A stretch of DNA of 64,000 nucleotides from Panopea generosa (lineage: Eukaryota > Mollusca > Bivalvia > Adapedonta > Hiatellidae). The notes under the pieces were generated by a model that was given only the letters and a program-made list of their open reading frames with translations, was not told the origin of the DNA and searched no databases. A program made the position numbers and the translations under genes. This document shows, piece after piece, positions 34,560 to 46,423 of the stretch (position 1 is the first letter of the stretch; every line of letters starts with the position of its first letter). The stretch lies in the NCBI GenBank assembly GCA_029582155.1, contig CM055905.1, positions 65,525,856-65,589,855 of the forward strand. Direction: 5' to 3'.

Positions 34560-34907
34560 ATACAATGTACTTCTTTTAAAACCAAATTATTTAAATGTAC
34601 AGTTTAGCGTCAGTGCGAAGGAATAATTGAAGTCACTCAAAATGGAAGAAAAACCATAAACAAACAGCCATAAAATAACTATGAATTTTCATATAAATTC
34701 ATCAATATGTTTATGTCTAGTTTGTGAAAAAAGGTATTCTATTTACATTATTTACATTACCAAGAACAGTATGTTGTCTATGTAAACAATGCATGGTATC
34801 GTTTACGTTATTTAAATGTTAATATGACCTGCAAATATAGTACCGGTATATGTTATTTGTGTATATATGACATAGTTTTATGTTGTTTGTGTATTATGTG
34901 ATATGGA

Positions 34908-34908
<1 letters not shown>

Positions 34909-34955
<47 letters not shown>

Positions 34956-34972
34956 ATGTGTGTGTGTGTGTG
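34909..34972. repeat. (TG)n microsatellite
   Basis: About 32 dinucleotides with one 'ca' interruption. Confidence 0.95.
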
Positions 34973-34974
34973 AA

Positions 34975-35645
34975 CAAGGTATGGTATATTTTATTTGTGT
35001 ATATTGATTGATTGAATATTTAAAATAATTTTTATGCCATCGAGGGCTAACAGACAATCAGTTAACCTGACCACTATTTCCTGGGATCCTGAAAGGTTAA
35101 CCAGTACTTGAGCACACCCCATCTCCCCATGTAAACATGACATGGTTTATGTTATTTGTGTAAACATGGCATGGTTTATGTTATTTGTGTAAACATGACA
35201 TGGTTTATGTTATTTGTGTAAACATGACATGGTTTATGTTATTTGTGTAAAACATGACATGGTATATGTTATTTGTGTAAACATGACATGGTTTATGTTA
35301 TTTGTGTAAACATGACATGGTATATGTTATTTGTGTAAAACATGACATGGTTTATGTTATTTGTGTAAACATGACATGGTATATGTTATTTGTGTAAAAC
35401 ATGACATGGTTTATGTTATTTGTGTAAACATGACATGGTTTATGTTATTTGTGTAAACATGACATGGTTTATGTTATTTGTGTAAACATGACATGGTTTA
35501 TGTTATTTGTGTAAACATGACATGGTTTATGTTATTTGTGTAAAACATGACATGGTTTATGTTATTTGTGTAAAACATGACATGGTTTATGTTATTTGTG
35601 TAAACATTACATGGTTTATGTTATTTGTGTAAACATTACATGGTA
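34975..35645. repeat. Minisatellite, 29–30 bp unit
   Basis: Unit tgacatggtttatgttattt plus gtgtaaaca, about 17 tidy copies 35138–35645, plus one degraded copy left of an inserted SINE-3 fragment. Confidence 0.9.
35025..35135 (-). mobile_element. SINE-3, reverse fragment within an array
   Basis: tttatgccatcgagggctaa, ggttaaccagtacttgagca and ccccatctcccc, then an abrupt change into 29-bp repeats. The same minisatellite-like text is also found to its left. Confidence 0.65.
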
Positions 35646-35776
35646 TAATATCATATACAAAACAGTATGTTAATGTGGATATAACAAACAGTATGGTATT
35701 TGTGTACAAAAACAACTTTGAACTGAGTTACTTTCATACACATTACATACAACAGTCACTAAGGACCTAATGGAAC

Positions 35777-36045
35777 ACCCCAGCGGTGGTCTAGTGGTAG
35801 AGCGTCCACCTTGCAGGCGGAAGGTTATGGATTCGATGTCCAGCTGGGTCATACCAAAGACTTAAAAGTTGTACCAAAAGCATTTAGAGGATAGTTTTAG
35901 GTCTGGTTGGTCCTGTGTCAGTAATGTAACTGGGTGGGGTATCATACCATGTGTCTCCAGTTTGGCAGTGCTCAGAATACTCTCTCAAGTAGACACTGTC
36001 CCAATATGAATGAAAAATTATTGAAAGTAACGATTAAACATAATA
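35777..36045 (+). mobile_element. SINE-5 copy ending in an AAC microsatellite
   Basis: gcggtggtctagtggtagag and gttatggattcgatgtcc (boxes A and B), gtaccaaaagcatttagagg, ggttggtcctgtgtcagtaa; the tail runs into (aac)n. An antisense open frame here is not a gene. Confidence 0.7.
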
Positions 36046-36101
36046 ATACAACAACAACAACAACAACAACAACATTAACAACAACAACAACCACAACAAC
36101 A
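36046..36101. repeat. (AAC)n microsatellite
   Basis: Trinucleotide aac/aca tract at the tail of the SINE-5 copy. Confidence 0.9.
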
Positions 36102-36645
36102 ATCTTCCTCATGGAAACATCACATGACATTCACAAGGTATTGTGTCGTATATCTTGGTATGATGGACTACAATGGTGTGTCTCTGTCACTTGATACATA
36201 TCGCAAGGCTGCACTTTACCAATGTTATAATTAGAGATACCCCTCTCAAGTGTACACTGTCATGCTGCATTTGAGAAAAGACTACACTGTAACATGAAAC
36301 ATGAAACATGAAACACAAAACACGACCGCTGGTAGTAGATTTGTCTGCGGCTTTATTGGAATTAAAAACACAATTCTACAGCGAAACTTAACTAATTTAT
36401 CGGGGAGAGTTTCTACTCTGTTTATAAAATATTTCGTATCTTTGTGTTGTGTATTTGGCTAAGAAATAAAATAAATATATGACTTACTTTAACTTGGCAC
36501 AGATAATCTAAATGTAGTCTGAGGTGATAGATGGAGGAACATCATAAAGAAACAAACAAATTATAATTCTCACGGCACAGGCTGCTTGCTGGCAGTTTGT
36601 CAACATCTAAGGCAGGTTGTTTGTGTCTTTGCAATATGTGATTAT

Positions 36646-36646
36646 A

Positions 36647-36677
<31 letters not shown>

Positions 36678-36838
36678 TGGTGTTGGTGGTTGTGGTGGTG
36701 GTGGTGATAATGATGATAATGATGATGGTGGTGGTGGTGGTGGTGGTAGTGGTGATAATGATGATGATGATAATGATGGTGGTGATGGTGATGGTGGTGA
36801 TAATGATGATGACGGCGATTGTTATGATGATGATTTTG
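36646..36838. repeat. (GAT)n/(GGT)n microsatellite
   Basis: Mixed gat, ggt and aat triplets for about 190 bp. It gives poly-Asp, poly-Met/Val and antisense poly-His open frames, none supported as coding. Confidence 0.93.
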
Positions 36839-36904
36839 ACAGTGATTATATATGATCATTGTTACTGACAAAATCATTAGTTTATAAATACTAATTAATT
36901 TTAG

Positions 36905-37075
36905 CTTTATTTGCGAAAAAGCTGATGGCTTGTATGAACCGCTCTCGAGCCTGCTTCCTGGGTAGAACCTGTGGGTATTGAGCGTGGTTTTTTGAGAGGT
37001 ATCAGGTCGAGCTGGGGATCGAACACACAAGCTCTGGCATGAGTGGCCAAATTTATCCACTGCACTACCACCTCG
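36905..37075 (-). mobile_element. SINE-2, reverse copy
   Basis: tgtatgaaccgctctcgagc, cctgggtagaacctgtgg, gaggtatcaggtcgag and a reverse tRNA-like head near atttatccactgcactacc. Confidence 0.65.
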
Positions 37076-37135
37076 CTTAATAACAAAATCATTAATGAAT
37101 ACCTTCACATGCGTACATATTTTATGACCACCTGG

Positions 37136-37307
37136 GACCTGGCCCAAATTTCTCTAAATATCTCAACTTGAGATTTTCATCAACTGAAATATTTAAATTT
37201 CTGTAACTTCATTTATATTGATTATGTAGCAGGTTTTTACTTTACAAGCAAGTATACGTGTAATGACTGTAATTGTGCATGGATATTTAATGTGTAATGA
37301 GTTCAAG
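37136..37307. mobile_element. Half of the larger family C-associated element
   Basis: cccaaatttctctaaatatctcaacttgag followed by gcaagtatacgtgtaatgac matches the reverse complement of 28500–28660, and abuts the MITE at 37307. Confidence 0.55.
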
Positions 37308-37515
37308 TAAGGCCATAATAAATTAATTGCTAGATGGTCATCCCCACCCACCCTTAATTTTCATTTTTTATTGCTTTTTAATTTTCATAAAAAGAAAATT
37401 ATTAATTTTTTTTTTTTTTTTAAAAAAACAACAAAAAAATGAATAACACCTCACCCTCTCCCCCATTTTGAGAAAAGTTTGGATGATAATCAAGCAATTA
37501 ATTTAAAATGGCCTA
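37307..37515. mobile_element. MITE family C copy, inverted
   Basis: Left taaggccataataaattaat, right caattaatttaaaatggcct, with an A/T-rich core. Confidence 0.75.
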
Positions 37516-37669
37516 CGGGGTATTGCTTACAATAATTTGATAGTGTGGCTCTGAAGTTCTACTTATTGGTATTTCTTTTTACTTTCAGTATATTTAAACT
37601 TGCCAGAAAGAGATAACTTGACCTACATGCCCAGGTTAAAGAAAAATAAGTTGTGACATATCAAATGAG

Positions 37670-37770
37670 TCGTGTGATTACATGGGGAGAGGGGCGGGGG
37701 TATATGGGAGTCACCATGGTTGGTGATTACGTGGGGAGAGGGGCGGGGGTATATGGGAGTCACCATGGTT
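37670..37770. repeat. Two copies of a 57 bp unit
   Basis: ggggagaggggcgggggtat followed by atgggagtcaccatggttgg, twice. Confidence 0.9.
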
Positions 37771-37974
37771 GGTTTTACAGAAGTATATAATTGATATTGT
37801 GACACAACTATTTTGTGTTGGATTTCAATGAAACTTTGTGTACATGATCATCAAGTTGTGTACATGTAGTTGGATGTAACATTTATTTTTAGTCTTGACC
37901 CTGATCATGCCGATTTATTGCCCTTGGACATATATGTTTCTATTGATTGTCATGCATTCATCCATCTGTGTGTG

Positions 37975-38695
37975 CGTCCGCTGCTGTACGCTCGGTATCT
38001 CCTTCAGTTGTGATTGGAATTTTAAATAACTTGGCACAAATGTTCACTAGGACAAGATGATGTGACATTCAAATGACTTGGGTCTGTTCATCAAAGGTCA
38101 AGGTCATAGCTCAAGGTCAAGTGTTTGGAAATCCAATGTATACACTGTGTTTCCTCTTGTCCGGACCGTATCTTTTTTAGTTATGATTGGAATTTTAAAT
38201 AACTTGTCACAAATATTCACTAGGACAAGACAAAGGTCAAGGGTATAGCTCAAGATCAAGTGTTTGAAAATCCAATGTATACACTGTGTTTCGTCCTGTC
38301 TGGACCGTATCTTCTTGATTTGTGATTGCATTTTTAAATAACTTGTCACAAATGTTCACTAGGACAAGACGATGTGTCATGCAACTGACATGGGTCTGTT
38401 CGTCAAAGGTCAAGGTCACAGCTCCGTCTGTCCACTGCTGTCCAGACCTTATCTTCTCTAGTTGTTATTGGATTTTTAAATAACTCTGCACAAATGTTTA
38501 CTAGAACAAAATGATGTGTCATGCGAATTACTTGGGTCTGTTCTTCAAAGGTCAAGGTCACAGCTCCGTCCGTCCATCCACTTCTGTCTGGATCGTATCT
38601 TCTTAAGTTGTGATTGGATTTTTAGATAAATAAGCACAAATGCAAACCAGCCCAGGACGATGTGTCTTGTGAATGAGTTGAGTCTGTTCATCAAA
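37975..38695. repeat. Five diverged copies of a 120–180 bp unit
   Basis: Each copy holds gt(c/t)(c/t)gga(c/t)cgtatctt, attggattttaaataact-like, acaaatgttcactaggacaa and caaaggtcaaggtca. It ends about 340 bp before the zinc-finger exon acceptor. Confidence 0.8.
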
Positions 38696-39033
38696 GATAG
38701 TTTTTCTTTTGTTTTGGGGTTATAACTTACATATTTATGGTTCGATTTAGAACATCACACCAGTGCTCACTGATGCCCTGCATGTGCTTTCACCTGTAAT
38801 TTTATTCACTCTTGCCTCTAAGGGTTAACGAGGTGGCAGGGGATATGACCACGTTAGTGGCAACCTCTTTTTTTTTTTTTTATAAAACTCCTCAAATCCT
38901 GATAAATACATCCAAACTTCAAAATCTAAGCTTTTTTTTCCATATATAAACACCATTTAGCATGCTACTGGCTTGTTATGGATGTACATGTATATAACTG
39001 TGTACTTTTTTAATTTTTTTTTGGTAATTTCAG

Positions 39034-39138
39034 GAAATTGAAGCTGAAGTTGATAGTCATGGGGCTATTAAAATTATCCTCAAGTTAGACCAATAAACAT
39101 GACACAATGACCTGAAGTTTGTGCCCACATGATAACTG
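39034..39138 (+). other. 5' UTR part of the first coding exon of the zinc-finger gene
   Basis: A good acceptor (T-rich tract, then ggtaatttcag ending at 39033) precedes 105 nt of leader containing stops in frame with the CDS, including TAA at 39133–39135. At least one further upstream non-coding exon is therefore likely. Confidence 0.6.
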
Positions 39139-42100
39139 ATGATGGAACATGCTGCCGAAGAAGACAATGCAGTAGTTAAAGTGGGCAATGAATTTGTGAA
39201 TTCAGAAACCATTGAGGAAAATCTGCAGTTAAATGATTCTGCAGTGAGAAAGTTGGATCCAGCTGTGACAAGTTTAGATCTTGCAATTGGGAACTCTGAT
39301 TTTGTGAAAGGACATGCTGAACATACCATGGCAATTGATAATTCTGGTAATTCATTGGCAAATGGGTTGGACCAAGAAACTGTAAAAGGCTCATTTCAAG
39401 GTTGTCAGAAAAGCACTCCATGGTACGATATGACTCTGACAAATAATTTATCACCCAGTTCTCCAACCAGTAAATACAACGCAGTGTCAGATGAAAGTGA
39501 TAATATTACAGATGATATTGCTGACTTTATCAGAGATAAAAGCAACCCTGAGAGTGATAATGAGACTTTACATGGCTCAGAAATGCATGCAATAGTTGGA
39601 AAGGACATAGGAAATAAGATTAATAACACTTTTAATAAAAAATTAGAAGAATTAACCAAAGATGTTGAGGAGCAGTTTGAAAAGACAAAAAAAACTGGAG
39701 AAGAGAAACCTGTTCTGTGTCATAATCTACTTGCACATGAGCCTGAAAATAATATATATGAAGAAAAGAATTCTTCAAACTGTCAATTTATAAAAGATTC
39801 TGAATTGAAATCTACAAAAAGTGAAAATAATTTAAAATTTAGTTCTTGTTCAAGGGAAGAGCATAAAGAAATAGTTAACAACAGCTTGTGCTCTGCTCTT
39901 TCTGTAAATGATGTTGGTAGTTTCAGTGTTGAAACATGTAACACTGTGCAAAAGGCAAAAGATATCGAATTCAAATCAGATATTGATATGATGGTAGATG
40001 ATACTGAAATTGATGTCAAACAAAAAATAGATGATTCTGACAATCATATTAAACATACTGTAACTGCCAATGGAGACCTTGATGCCATTTATGCTGTAGA
40101 TGATATTACTGCAGGTTTATCTTGTGGTAGAAACAATAGCACACATACTGATTCAAACAGAAAACCTCATACTGAAAATGTTTGTAATTTAGAAAATTAT
40201 TCTAAGGCTGAGAATTCTCACAATCCAGAATTATGGAAAGCTTTAAATGACTCTCAGAATGACTTGATGAAGTTTGCAGAAGTTTTGTACAAATGTACAT
40301 TATGTACGTCTATACCGTCCATTCTTACTTCAAAACCAAGCTTTTTAAAGCACATTACAGAGTGCCATATAACAACACATAGGTCATTTGAAAAGTGTAA
40401 AAATTGTTCTCTAAAGTTTAGAACTGAAAATGATCTCAAAGAGCATGTGGAATGTTTGCATGCAGAAACTAAGGCTGGCTCAGAGGTGAAGACATGTGAC
40501 CCAACAGGAAGTGATGTCATTCCTGCTAGGGTAAGGTCTGGTAATACCTCGCCTAATGATGTCATTAAATCTCTTGATCGTTTGATTGACAATGAAAGTG
40601 ACTCTGATTCTTCAGGGCATAGACAATATAAAGCCAAAATGATAAAGAGAACAAAGCCTCAGCATGACTTTGAAAATCCCAAACAGTTGGTAGATCATGC
40701 TGGTATTGAAACACTGAATGGTTCTCTAGATTTATCCAAAAAAGACATTAAATCACATGAAAATGTGAATAACCATTCAGACAATTCCTCAGTGTGTGAT
40801 ATGAAGAGTCCAAGATCTAAAGATGTTGTGAATTTGGTAAACGTGCATCAAATCACAGATCAAATAATGAAGTCAAACGCTCAGGGAAAAAACGGCCAGA
40901 CTTCTACAAATGGACAAAAGTTGTCATTCACCCCAAGTTTTACCCCTGAGTTTGGAAAATTTACAAAACTTGTAAGGGAAGGTGGAAATATTGTTTACTT
41001 TTGTCAAGTTTGCAACTGGAAATCTCCGGTTAAATCCACATTTCAGGTTCATTGCAGTATAAGTTCTCATAAAGCAAAAGTTTTATCCGCCGAGGATCCT
41101 GAGTCATGTGACATGTCGGATCAAAATTCGAAGAATCCAAATAAGGATAACAAAATTCCAAATGTTTGTGTAGGTAATATCAATGATACAAAATTTTCAA
41201 GAGAAGCGGGGTTTTGGCCAGCACAAGGTGGATCTTGCGTGTCAAATTTACCCGAGGGCAGTATGTTCTATAATTACATCAGACCAAGGGGAATGAATCA
41301 GAAGAGTTGCCGGACACCAGTTGTTTCTCCATACAGGAATGGCGGGTTTGTGGAAAGATCTGATTTCTCATACAGAAGACATTATGAAAATGCCGTAGAT
41401 TTTGCAATAAAAAAGAAGAAAAAGTCTATGTCAAATTCTGTAAAAGGATCTCACACAAGTCATTACAACTCAGATTCCGACAGTGATAGTAAAAATTCTG
41501 CTAATCCTGAATCTCATTGGAAAACTCATTCTGCAAATATGTCTCTGTTGAGGAGTAAACTTCTACATGGATATGATAAAGACAATAAAATTCACACTGG
41601 ACATGTCATGAAAAATGACTTGCATCATTTCCATGGTTCTTCGGACACAATAGAATTGACCAATCAAGACAGTCCCAGTGTAAGTGCCGAAGGTAGTTCT
41701 GGCAATTTGGATCTATCAATTATCAAAAATGAAAAACAAGATTTCTCTTCAGAATCTAAGCATGCTGAAGTACCATTTTCATGCAATCTCTCGTCTAACA
41801 AAAGAAGTTACTTGGACTCTGTAAGTAATCTGGAGTGCGAGCCAACACAAAAGAAACTGAAGGATATTGTGTTAGATACAGATAAGAGAAAAGAAGCAGA
41901 CAGTGAGACGACATTCAAGGTTACGGACTATCCACTGTATAAATGTCATGCTTGTCCATTTGAGTATTCAGCCATTGACCTATATGAAAAGCATTTTGAA
42001 AAAGTGCACAAGTCATCGACAGGTTACGCGGGGTCCCCAGTTGGATCGCCTGGCGCGTACCAGCGGTCCTGGCTGGACAAGGTTGTTTGTAATAGTGTAC

Positions 42101-42220
42101 AAGGAAAACAAGATGGACAGACATCAAAAGTGACACCAGGCAGCAGCCTTATGGCATCTTCAGGGAATTTAGAGATGGGAGAAAATTGGCGAGTACAGAA
42201 ATTAAAGGAAATTCTTCCAG
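39139..42220 (+). CDS. Zinc-finger gene, coding exon 1 (four C2H2 fingers)
   Basis: A 1,027-codon open stretch plus one base, ending at the donor CTTCCAG|GTATAC (42221). The open frame continues 60 nt into the intron by chance to a TGA at about 42286; the real join is to 56844. Start is MMEHAAEED. All four zinc fingers are here; fingers 2–4 have C-x2-C-x12-H-x4/5-H spacing and finger 1 has a longer C–H spacing of 15. The exon ends in KLKEILP, which is the beginning of the first copy of the duplicated domain. Confidence 0.95.
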
Positions 42221-45200
42221 GTATACATTTATTTATATACACACCCCATTTATGTGTGAGCCACTATATAATCAATATATATATCTGAGCCACTATATTA
42301 TAAAATATAGATATCTGAGCCTTTATATAATTAATTTAGATATCTGAGCCACTATATAATCAGTATAGATATCTGAGCCACTATTTAATAAGTATAGATA
42401 TCGGAGCCACTATGTAATCAATTCAGATATCTGAGCCAATATATATTCAATATAGATACCTGTGCTACTATTTAATCAGTATAGATATCTGAACCACGTT
42501 ATAATCAATTTAGATATCTGAGCCACTTTATAATCAATTTAGATATCTGAGCTACTATATAATCAATTTAGATATCTGAGCTACTATATAATCAGTATAG
42601 ATATCTGAGCCACTATATTATAATCAATTTAGATATCTGAGCCACTATATAAACAATATAGATACCTGAGCCACTGTATAAATGTATTTTGGAGACTTTG
42701 GACCAATTTATGTTTACAATACACTTTTTACTTTCCTGTTTGACTGTTGTGGATATGTGTACCACAAACAAACATACTGTATACACGCTGGTAATAGTAA
42801 CAAAAGCACTTTCCACAGAATACCACACTTGGAGCAATAAGCCTATTTATAACTGCATATTTAGAATATACAAACAGTAAAAGACGTTTTGCTCAAAAGT
42901 GATGTACCATTCTGTTATACTTGATATTTATATACATATTACCGGTACTTCAAATATTGATAATCCATACCTGGTTAGCTCAGTCGGTAGCACATCTGAC
43001 TTTCAGTCCAGGGATAGGGTGTTTGAATCCCCACCAAAGCTCAGTCTTTGTGCTGATTGATATACAGTCAAACCTGCATTAATCAACCACTTGTCTTAAA
43101 CACATTTTCCGTTTACCATATTTATACTTTAAGTTAAAAATCATTCTGTATTAAGCAGGGGAGCCCAACCTTGATTAGCACAGTCGGTAGCAGGTATAAA
43201 TATTTATCTAGGGGAGCCCAACCTTGATTAGTACAGTCGGTAGCACGTATGAATATTAATCTATTGGAGCCCAGCCTTGATTAACACAGTGGGTAGCACG
43301 TATGAATATTGAATCTAGTGGAGCCCAGCCTTAATTAGCACAGTCGGTAGCACATATGAATATTAATCAGTGGAGCCCAGCCTTGATTAGCACAGTCGGT
43401 AGCAGGTATAAATACTAATCTAGTGGAGCTAAGCCTTGATTAGCACAGTCGGTAGCACTTATGAATACTAATCTAGGGGAGCCCAGCCTTGATTAGCACA
43501 GTCAGTAGCACGTATGAATATTAATCTAGGGGAGCCTAGCCTCAATTAGCACAGTCAGTAGCACATATGAATATTAATCTAGGAGTCATGAATTTGAATC
43601 CCTGCATGACCACAGTCTCCAAGATGATTGATATATGACATTGCATCTCATTATCATTTGTCTCACCACTGATTCAAGTGGGAAAGTTATCAATTACTTG
43701 CGGAGATGGGGTTTGATTGAGTACTGGTTAATCTTCCAGGATTCCACAAAAGAGTGGTTAGTTTAACGGATCATCTGTCAGCCCTTGAATTGACACAAAC
43801 ATTATGCTTAATATTCAAACAATGGTAAACTTTAATTTTAAAACATTCTAGTTGCCATGGATATTTGTAATTTCACCCGTTATAAAACCTGTAATTGTAT
43901 GAATTAATTGAAAGATGGGAACAGATAGGGTAACTGTAAAAAAAATGAAACAAAGATGAATTTATTTGATTAATTTATGCCCTGATTATGTGAATGAATT
44001 TCTGAATTAAAAAACTATGTACTCTTAAAGGTTTTTTATTAGCAATCGGTAACATTGTTTTTGGCCATATATTATTACATGAAATATGGAAAAGATAGCA
44101 ATAAAAATAATACAAAAAAATAATATTAAAAATTGAACGAAATAAACAACAAATATATTATTAATTTTACAAAGTAATTACATATACAGTCAAACCTGTC
44201 TTAAGCAGCCAGTCAAAGGAATGATCAAAAGTGGCCTTTTAAGACAGGTTATTGCTTAATATAGCTGAATTTACACTAAAAGCATAAAAATGGGATACCA
44301 GTATAGCAAATGTGGCTGCTTAAGACAAGTGGCTGCTTAATAGAGGTGACAACTTACACAGGTTTGACTGTAAATAATTCAAATATTTTTTAAGAATATT
44401 AAAAGCTTCTTTTATAAATTTGGAGACTATATATAAACAAAGTTTGTTCTACACCTTTATAGAATTAAATTAAATTCTAATGATAAGGACCTCACTTGAT
44501 GACCTATATATTTATTTTGAATACCTGGACCTAAATTCATCAACTATTTGAGTCTGAGAATTGGACTCAGACTCAAATCTTTCATTTTTGTAAAACCCTG
44601 TAAACATACAATTATGTGTAATACTTGTGATAAAGTAATATTTTCTGTTAAATAATCATTAAAACTGATTGAATATACAAATAAATATAATGATTTTTCT
44701 TTATTTAATATTTACATTCCCACTGCTATCAGCCTAAATGAACTATATAGATTTACTGCATTTTATTTCCCAATGAAAAACACTTGCAGCTGGGCAGATT
44801 TAAAAAGGACCAATTTGCATTTCATTGGTTGCACAATTTTGTTTTGCTGGTGAGATGTCATGTTGCCTTTAGTTTCACATGACATTTGCCGTACGTTGTC
44901 CTACAAATGCGTGCACTTGTTCATTATGTTGACAACGTCGCCGTTACATTCATGACGTTGGCTTTGCGTTTTAATGCGTATAATTTCAAAATGGCAAAAA
45001 TAACATAATAGTTTTATCTAAAATAGCTTGAGAATATAATGTAAATATAAGGATTAAAAGCCGAATTTTGAGTTTTCATCAGATGATGAAAAACATAAGG
45101 CTAGTTTAATGTTGCTGCAAAGCCCTTCGGCTTTCACTAACATTAAACGTGATGTTTTTCATCGTCCGATGAAAACTCAAAATTCGGCTTTTAATCCTTA

Positions 45201-46340
45201 AATTAATGTTATTTGAATCTTAAATTTTTGACATTTTGAGTCTGAGTCTAAATCTCAGACTGAAAAAATTGATGAAATTAGGTCCAGTCATCTGTTTAAC
45301 CAACATATACTTTAATACTTAAACACTTAAATCTGAGAAAAGCAGCCAGGTGATCATGATTTTAGACTGGGTCCAGTAAAGCTGCATATTGATATACTGA
45401 ATATGAGTGAGAATGAGTGAAAGAGAGACTAGAAAAGCTTAAACATATGTAAACAATGTACAGTGTGCGATGGGATGACCCCGACCTATAACACACTTAT
45501 TAACGGGGAAATAAAAAAAAAAAAAAGCTGCATATTGTTTAATTGATATTGATATAATAGATAAATAACCAGTCAAAACTTAGGTTAGGTTTTAAGTATT
45601 TAAGTAAAATGTGTATACTTAGAGCAACACAGGGGCAGATCCAGGATTGTAGTTTAGAGGGGCAGACTTAGGGATGCAACACAAAATCTGAATGGGTACA
45701 CGTTTTTCAGTAGTTTAGTTGAAACTTATCTATTTTACTTCAATTGTGAAACAAGTTCTTACAATTTAGGGCAAATTATGCTCGTGCTTGAAGTTTTTCA
45801 TTAGAACTATAAATGTAGTGGGTTTTAAAAGAAGACATGAGTTTAGTGGGGGTGTTTGCCGGGTTTATTTATAAAGTAAATCCGCAAGTGTAACAGTCAT
45901 GATAAAAAGTGATATTCTGTTTTCACTACATTTGGTTACATAATTTAAAAAAATTATCTGAATGGTCAATTCTATTTAATCTACCAGTTTCTATTAACTT
46001 AACCTCAAAACAAGAGGATAACTTTTTTAAACTGTCATCGTTAATTTTATCTAAACAATCCCCAGAATAATTTTTTTTTTTAACTCTACATAGTAATCAA
46101 TATGATACCAGTCTACGAAAAATAGATTTAGTCCGAGACCCAGTCTATGACATTTTTAACCAAACTACAAAAGTTTTCTTAACATACAGTCCCATTATTT
46201 TTATGACTTTATATCAAAATGAGTCAGAGCTAACCAGGTCTGGATTATCAACTTTGCTGAAACTAATGACCTTTTATAAGTCATTGCTGAAAATGAATAA
46301 AATCATTGATTGATTGATTGAATGAATGAATGAATGAATG

Positions 46341-46423
<83 letters not shown>

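Noticed and set aside
36542..37147. 201-codon antisense frame with a long His run
   Set aside because: The His run is the (GAT)n/(GGT)n microsatellite in reverse and the rest is a reverse SINE-2.
39176..40637. Antisense open frames over the large zinc-finger exon
   Set aside because: Shadows of the sense coding frame.
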